From Bacteroidota bacterium (GTDB taxonomy: Bacteria; Bacteroidota; Ignavibacteria; UBA10030; UBA8401), in contig JAVBYA010000461.1 of the NCBI GenBank assembly GCA_030824295.1, forward strand, positions 1 to 10,011: DNA of 10,011 nucleotides. The letters are read 5' to 3'. The notes below the pieces were generated by a model. The model searched no databases, was not told the origin of the DNA, and saw only the letters and a list, made by a program, of their open reading frames with translations. Position numbers and translations under genes: made by a program. Positions 5,969-10,011 of the stretch are shown here, one piece after another. Positions within the stretch are counted from its first letter, which is position 1. Each line of letters starts with the position of its first letter.

Positions 5969-5998
5969 GTTTCGATGCTCAGCAGCCCATTTCGAAAC
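5969..5998. repeat. Short inverted repeat abutting the left palindrome of the second transposase
   Basis: GTTTCGA (5969-5975) pairs with TCGAAAC (5992-5998) around a 16-base loop. The loop contains CAGCCCAT (5983-5990), a direct copy of the first eight bases of the inner palindrome that begins at 6002. It could be a subterminal structure of the element, but the stem is short. Confidence 0.3.
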
Positions 5999-6031
5999 CC
6001 TCAGCCCATAGATTAATCTATGGGCTGAGGG
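5998..6031. repeat. Left flanking palindrome of the second transposase, 34 bases, perfect
   Basis: The left half is CCCTCAGCCCATAGATT (5998-6014) and the right half (6015-6031) is its exact reverse complement, a 17-base-pair perfect palindrome with no spacer. It ends 35 bases before the transposase start. The central 26 bases (6002-6027) recur identically at 6495-6520 on the other side of the gene. Confidence 0.9.
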
Positions 6032-6066
6032 AGATCGGTCAATCGAAAATATCATCATCGATCATT

Positions 6067-6504
6067 ATGTCTCATTCATTGCTTCACGTATGGCTCCATG
6101 TGATCTTCCATACCAAATACAATCAGCCGTTGATCACCGAAGGGGTCGAGCCAGTGTTGTTTGAACATCTTCGGATGAATATCGAAGAGCGGTTGGGATG
6201 TTTGGTTGTTGCGATCGGCGGTATGCCGGATCATGTGCATATTCTCATCCAGTTGGATCAACACCACTCAATAAAAGAGCTCGTGCGAAAGATCAAAGGA
6301 GAGTCATCGCATTGGATGAACGAACAAAGATTGACCGAGCAAACATTTCAATGGCAGATCGGCTACGGTGTGTATTCGGTGAGCGAGTCATTGCTTGGTA
6401 TCGTATCGCGGTATATCGGAAGGCAGAAGATCCATCATCGGGAGAGATCGGTCGACGCGGACATGGAATACCCAATAAAAAATATCTCACCCTCCAGCCC
6501 ATAG
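6067..6504 (+). CDS. IS200/IS605-type (RAYT-like) Y1 transposase, intact active site
   Basis: This 145-residue single-strand DNA transposase has the HUH pair H56/H58 in 'GGMPDHVHILIQL', the family 'GESSHW' at 78-83, 'WQIGYGVYSVS' at 96-106, and the catalytic Y116 in 'RYIGRQKIHHRER'. All expected residues are present. The frame is open further upstream to an ATG at 5953, but that extension is encoded by the left palindrome, and the ATG at 6067-6069 matches the start and length of the neighbouring transposase, so it is chosen. No Shine-Dalgarno is visible. The right palindrome overlaps the end: the last residues 'SPSSP' and the TAG stop at 6502-6504 are encoded within it. It is clearly diverged from the copy at 5439, so the two are likely separate arrivals or old paralogues. 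Confidence 0.93.
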   Translation: MSHSLLHVWLHVIFHTKYNQPLITEGVEPVLFEHLRMNIEERLGCLVVAIGGMPDHVHILIQLDQHHSIKELVRKIKGESSHWMNEQRLTEQTFQWQIGYGVYSVSESLLGIVSRYIGRQKIHHRERSVDADMEYPIKNISPSSP

Positions 6505-6527
6505 ATTAATCTATGGGCTGGAGGGTG
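6488..6527. repeat. Right flanking palindrome of the second transposase, 40 bases, perfect
   Basis: The left half is CACCCTCCAGCCCATAGATT (6488-6507) and 6508-6527 is its exact reverse complement, giving 20 base pairs. Compared with the left palindrome at 5998-6031 it has one extra C in the left arm and the matching extra G in the right arm, and is longer at the outer ends. It contains the stop codon of the transposase. It could also act as a bidirectional transcription barrier between the transposase and the convergent peptidase gene. Confidence 0.9.
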
Positions 6528-6622
6528 CAGGCTTTGGTTCGTTGCACCGCTTTGGTATTTGGTATGATGTTACGAGGTCGTTCGGTGCCCCCTTGGAATT
6601 GTTTTCGATCGCGCCATTGAAC

Positions 6623-9622
6623 CTACAACCTCACCCCCAGCACCAATCGCCATCGGTACGCGAACTCCTCATCCTGCGGACGGGCCGGATCCTTGATATA
6701 GAGAGGGAAGTAGAGCCCGATCCCCAGCGGACCGATCGATACCCCCGGCGCGCCGATGGTGCCCATATTGAGCTGCAGGCCGATACCCGCATCGTACGCG
6801 AATTGCTTGAACCGCGTCTGCGATGAATCCCACACCGTACCGGCGTCGGCGAACAGGACGAACGGACCGGAAGAGGCGGAGAAATTCAATGCGGCGACAT
6901 TCATTGCAACGGTATCGCGCTGAAGGAAAAGATTCCCGCCGCCGGGTGCTGTAAGATTGTCCCGGGTGGACATGCCGAACACCGGCGTGCGGTGGAGCCA
7001 GGTATTGAACCGCTCCACGCCGTTAGCGCGCGTCAATGAATGCGCCGTCTGCACCGGTACCGTGCCGATGGAACTGCCGCCGTAGAACCGCCAGGTGACC
7101 GACAGTCCGAGCAGCCGATGGTCCAGCTTCGACTCTGCTGTCAGTTTGGAGTAACTGTAGGCGGAATTCGGTGTGCCGAACTCATCATCCAGCCGCAGGA
7201 AGAATTTCCCCCAGGTGAACATATCGGTGTATCGCAGACTGATGAACCCCGCATCCAGCACGCCGGTCATGTCCCAGTCCGCCCGGTTGTCCAGATACCG
7301 GTCATCGTTCACACGCACCGACAGGATGCTGGTGTTGATGGTGAAGAGCCGGCGGTAGCTTCGTGCATTGCTCTTCCGTGCCTCGAAGGTCTTTTGGATC
7401 GTCCACTGCCAACCGGTGAATCCGTCCAGCCGGAAGAGACGGATGTTCGTCGTAAGGTCCGGGTCCCACACACGCAGCGGCGTGGAGTATCCAAACTGAA
7501 TGTCCGGAACGCCGCTCCGTGTTCCCTGATGCACGGCCAACACCGTCCGGTGGTCGGTTCCCATGTAACTGCCGGAGATGCTGGTGCCGAGCTCCACACC
7601 GTCGCGCAGATTGAATCCGGCAGCGGGAGCAGCATTGATGCGGTACGCATCGAGCGGATAGAGGAGCGAGTTGGTAATGTTGAGTCCGTAATCGAATTCC
7701 ACGCGGGGCATGGACCAGGAATTGTTCAGCCGGTTGACATCGGCCAGGAGCATGTCGGGATCGATCATCACATCCTTCACCTTTGCCGGCAGTGAATCGA
7801 CCGTGACCGTGCCGAACCGGCCTTTTCCCCAGACGGTCACCGGAAAGCGGACATCCCGCACACTGCCGTCCGCCAGCGTCAGCCGGAGCGTCGCCGGCAT
7901 CATCGCCTGTTCACGGTTCTCCAAAGTGATCACGGAACGCCAGTGACCGTTCTGTTCTTCGTTCTTCACCTTCTGCACGGACATATCCAGCGACCACGTT
8001 TGATCGAACCATTGATGCCAGAACCAATCCAGGTCATACCCGGCGACATCTTCCATCGTGTTGAAGAAATCGGAGGGATAGGGATGCTTCAGCAGCCAGC
8101 GGGAATAATAGTCGTTCAGTCCTTTCGAAAATGCTTCAACGCCGATCACGTCGCGGAGCATCACCATCACCGTACCCGGCTTCTGATATGCGGCTGTGCC
8201 GAACTGACTGTTGGGATAGGTGTACGGGTGGGACATCACCGTCGCTTCATCCTTCTCTCGTGCAGAGAGCAGATAGAACCGCTGCTCGAACAGCCGCGCC
8301 TCGGATGACGGAAGACTCATCCAGGACAATGCTTTGAGAAAATCTTTGTGGATCAGTCCGTCCTTTCCGTACCGGTCCTCTATGGCCGTGGCAGTGATGA
8401 ACGTGTTGAAGCCTTCATCCATGAACGGATAGTTCGTTTCGTTGCTCCCCACCATCATCGGATACCATTGATGCCCCAGTTCGTGCGCGATCACATAATA
8501 GAGTCCGTTCGTGATCGCATCGCCGTCATCCGCAAAGATCATCATCGGATATTCCATGCCGCGCACCGGACCGGAGACGACCGTCGCCTGAGGATAGATG
8601 TACCGTCCGAAGTGTTCCGAGAAATGCTCGATGGCATGCCGCGCCATCATCGCCCCTTCGTTCCAGTTGGAGAAGTCGCTCAGCAGCGGACCGAACGAAG
8701 TGCGGTACAGGTCCGGATGGTAGAATGCGTAGATACGCACACCGGAAACGGTCATGGTACCGTCCCACACATAGTTCGGCGAAGCGGACCAGGCGAAATC
8801 ACGGACGTTCTCTGCAGTGAACTTCCAGGTGGCGGAATCACCGCTGATCTCATCGGAGGTGGAATCGATCTCCTCCGGCAGGATGATGCGTGTGACGGAA
8901 TCGGCAGAGAGGGAATTGAACCGGGTGAGCTGTGCGGCGTTCAGCACCTCGGCAGGATTCATCAGCGTGCCGGTCGATGCGATAACGAAGTTCTTCGGCA
9001 CCGTGAGTTCTGCATTCCAGTTCCCGTACTCATTGTAGAATTCCGAGATGCCCTGATACTGCGTCCTGTCCCATCCGCGCACATCATCGTAGACGGCGAT
9101 CTGCGGATACCATTGGCATATGCCGAAATCCTTCCCGTCGTTTCCCGTCCGCAGGTCCGGACTTGCTGGGATCTCGTACTCCCATGCAACGGTGATCGTT
9201 GCACTGCTCTTCGGCAGAAGCGGAGCAGCGAGCGGAGTTTCCATCACCGTCTCGTCCACCACCGTCGCGACCGGAGTACCGTTCACCGTTACGGCATGGA
9301 CCGTAATGCCTTCCGTTGCGATCAGCGCGCGGCTGCTCTGTTCATCGTTCTTCCGCGGGGACGAATCCTTCCGGAAGATGTTCTGATAGAGATGCCACAC
9401 GAGCGTGGTGAGCGTGTCGGGCGAGTTGTTCGTATACGTGATCGTCCCGCTGCCGCGGAGCCGTTTCTTCTTGGCGTCCAGCGATGCCTTCAGCGAATAG
9501 TCCGCCTGCTGCTGCCAGTATGCGGACGATGGTGCGCCGTTCGGCAATCGGGTGAACTCCTGTGCTGTGAGAAAAGGGATGACGAAGAAGAGAAGGGCGG
9601 CGATTCGGGTGAGGGATGTCAT
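6623..9622 (-). CDS. Secreted M1-family zinc metallopeptidase with C-terminal beta-barrel-like domain
   Basis: This is a 999-residue protein. Residues 1-20 (MTSLTRIAALLFFVIPFLTA) form a signal peptide, with likely cleavage before Q21. Residues about 40-270 match the M1 N-terminal beta domain. The gluzincin core has the substrate motif 'GMEYP' (355-359), the zinc site H380-E-L-G-H384 and third ligand E403 exactly 18 residues later in 'MDEGF', and a probable transition-state Tyr at 479 in 'AAYQKPGTVMVML'. The family removes N-terminal residues from peptides. Residues about 640-999 are not aminopeptidase-like: they show repeated amphipathic strands, ending in 'GIGLYFPLYI' and 'YRWRLVLGVRL', and resemble an outer-membrane barrel. 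I infer an enzyme anchored in the outer membrane. The ATG at 9620-9622 is chosen over an upstream in-frame ATG (9703) because the signal peptide starts there; no Shine-Dalgarno is seen. It is convergent with the transposase. Confidence 0.93.
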   Translation of the reverse strand: MTSLTRIAALLFFVIPFLTAQEFTRLPNGAPSSAYWQQQADYSLKASLDAKKKRLRGSGTITYTNNSPDTLTTLVWHLYQNIFRKDSSPRKNDEQSSRALIATEGITVHAVTVNGTPVATVVDETVMETPLAAPLLPKSSATITVAWEYEIPASPDLRTGNDGKDFGICQWYPQIAVYDDVRGWDRTQYQGISEFYNEYGNWNAELTVPKNFVIASTGTLMNPAEVLNAAQLTRFNSLSADSVTRIILPEEIDSTSDEISGDSATWKFTAENVRDFAWSASPNYVWDGTMTVSGVRIYAFYHPDLYRTSFGPLLSDFSNWNEGAMMARHAIEHFSEHFGRYIYPQATVVSGPVRGMEYPMMIFADDGDAITNGLYYVIAHELGHQWYPMMVGSNETNYPFMDEGFNTFITATAIEDRYGKDGLIHKDFLKALSWMSLPSSEARLFEQRFYLLSAREKDEATVMSHPYTYPNSQFGTAAYQKPGTVMVMLRDVIGVEAFSKGLNDYYSRWLLKHPYPSDFFNTMEDVAGYDLDWFWHQWFDQTWSLDMSVQKVKNEEQNGHWRSVITLENREQAMMPATLRLTLADGSVRDVRFPVTVWGKGRFGTVTVDSLPAKVKDVMIDPDMLLADVNRLNNSWSMPRVEFDYGLNITNSLLYPLDAYRINAAPAAGFNLRDGVELGTSISGSYMGTDHRTVLAVHQGTRSGVPDIQFGYSTPLRVWDPDLTTNIRLFRLDGFTGWQWTIQKTFEARKSNARSYRRLFTINTSILSVRVNDDRYLDNRADWDMTGVLDAGFISLRYTDMFTWGKFFLRLDDEFGTPNSAYSYSKLTAESKLDHRLLGLSVTWRFYGGSSIGTVPVQTAHSLTRANGVERFNTWLHRTPVFGMSTRDNLTAPGGGNLFLQRDTVAMNVAALNFSASSGPFVLFADAGTVWDSSQTRFKQFAYDAGIGLQLNMGTIGAPGVSIGPLGIGLYFPLYIKDPARPQDEEFAYRWRLVLGVRL

Positions 9623-9879
9623 AGGATAATTCCGTTCGTTTGTCGGGGGAGGATTCGTTATGCTATTCGACTTACTATATCGGACATGGGTTTCCGGATC
9701 CACATTTGAATTGTCCGGAACAATATGTATGGTAATCTCTGTTACAAGGTATGGTTAAAATCGTGAAATATCGAGCCGTATCAGAAATTTGAAGACGGAA
9801 TCATCTACGATAACACAAAAACCATCTTTGCGTTCAGGTCGGCAGTCAGTAACACCATGGAAACAAGAAAGGGAGAACA
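9623..9879. promoter_or_regulatory. Divergent intergenic region between peptidase and Rossmann genes, with inverted repeat
   Basis: These 257 AT-rich bases must hold promoters for both divergent genes. TTCCGGA (9692-9698) and TCCGGAA (9714-9720) form a 7-base inverted repeat with a 15-base spacer, and a related CGGACA lies at 9681-9686. This could be an operator for the peptidase gene, about 70-100 bases before its start. A candidate minus-strand promoter, TTGTAA with TATTGT 16 bases later, lies upstream of the repeat, but the match is weak. No RNA gene was recognised. Confidence 0.3.
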
Positions 9880-10011
9880 ATGACCATTGCAGTCATCGGC
9901 ACCGGGAACATCGGCGGACGTCTCGCAGCTGTTTGGGCGTCCAAAGGACACCGCGTCATCCTCGGCACCCGCGATCCGGTGTCGGAGAAGCTCCGTCCGC
10001 TCATTGCTCAA
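9880..10011 (+). CDS. NAD(P)-binding Rossmann protein, F420-reductase/NADP oxidoreductase type, N-terminal part
   Basis: Only the first 44 residues are inside the window: MTIAVIGTGNIGGRLAAVWA followed by 'SKGHRVILGTRDP'. The glycine-rich dinucleotide loop G7-T-G-N-I-G12 lies directly at the N-terminus. A basic residue after the second beta-strand ('GTRDP', R31) fits NADP(H) preference. This pattern is typical of the NADPH-dependent F420 reductase-like (F420_oxidored) family, many of whose members are general NADP oxidoreductases with unknown partners, so the exact reaction is open. The start has a good ribosome site: GGGAG at 9871-9875, four bases before the ATG. A possible 8-codon frame beginning at the ATG at 9857 ends at the TGA that overlaps this start (ATGA). 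Confidence 0.88.
   Translation, partial: MTIAVIGTGNIGGRLAAVWASKGHRVILGTRDPVSEKLRPLIAQ

Larger units (their letters stand above)
5998..6527 (+). mobile_element. Compact IS200/IS605-like unit: one Y1 transposase between matching palindromes
   Basis: A single Y1 transposase gene is bracketed by two long palindromes sharing an identical 26-base core, giving a unit of about 530 bases. IS200-type elements and RAYT genes are known for terminal or flanking hairpins recognised as single strands by the transposase. No tnpB/IscB-like gene is present. The exact ends and target tetranucleotide cannot be set from one copy; the boundaries given are simply the outer limits of the palindromes. Confidence 0.65.

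Noticed and set aside
5953..6066. Upstream N-terminal extension of the second transposase
   Set aside because: It is encoded largely by the flanking palindrome, and the start at 6067 matches the neighbouring transposase residue for residue in position.
6544..6588. GCACCG ... CGGTGC inverted repeat after the second transposase unit
   Set aside because: The arms are only 6 bases with a loop over 30 bases and no T-run; chance is the simpler explanation.
8348..9709. Plus-strand open frame of 453 codons inside the peptidase gene
   Set aside because: It is the exact antisense of M1 peptidase coding sequence with recognised motifs. Its amino-acid content (rich in Arg, His, Val) is that of a GC-rich shadow frame.

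Overview
This window most resembles a chromosomal stretch from a Bacteroidota/Chlorobiota-type bacterium (Ignavibacteria or Kapabacteria-like). This is an inference from gene content: an ECF sigma factor followed by a small two-helix protein ending in a 'MTPEEREKF' tail, a large secreted M1 metallopeptidase, IS200/IS605-type Y1 transposases among palindromes, and several genes without a clear Shine-Dalgarno. No rRNA, tRNA or CRISPR array was seen.

Layout. (1) Bases 1-1621, minus strand: an AraC-family regulator followed by an aldo/keto reductase cut by the window edge. This part is visibly AT-richer than the rest (25 of 60 G/C at 721-780, against 42 of 60 at 2041-2100) and looks like an acquired regulator-enzyme cassette. 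A near-perfect inverted repeat lies between the two genes. (2) Bases 1782-4169, minus strand: an ECF sigma factor, a small two-helix membrane protein and a membrane-anchored calcineurin-like metallophosphoesterase, read in that order, with hairpins in both intergenic gaps. (3) 4356-5132, plus strand: an SRAP (HMCES/YedK-like) protein with the full catalytic set. (4) 5133-6527: an insertion-prone island with two diverged Y1 HUH transposases. The first has His where the catalytic Tyr should be. The second is intact and is bracketed by two almost identical long perfect palindromes, the second of which supplies its stop codon. (5) 6623-9622, minus strand: a 999-residue secreted M1 zinc metallopeptidase whose last third reads like an outer-membrane beta-barrel. 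(6) 9880-end, plus strand: the start of an NAD(P)-binding Rossmann protein of the F420-reductase (NADP oxidoreductase) type.

How they fit together. The sigma factor and the two-helix protein are probably a signalling pair at the inner membrane, with the phosphoesterase as a possible downstream target. The AraC regulator probably acts on the reductase through the inverted repeat. The SRAP gene is a stand-alone DNA-damage gene. The transposase island separates it from the peptidase, which is divergent from the Rossmann gene. The most interesting points are the catalytic Tyr-to-His change in one of two adjacent transposases, the compensating base-pair difference between the two flanking palindromes, the peptidase-barrel fusion, and the sigma factor with an unconventional membrane partner.
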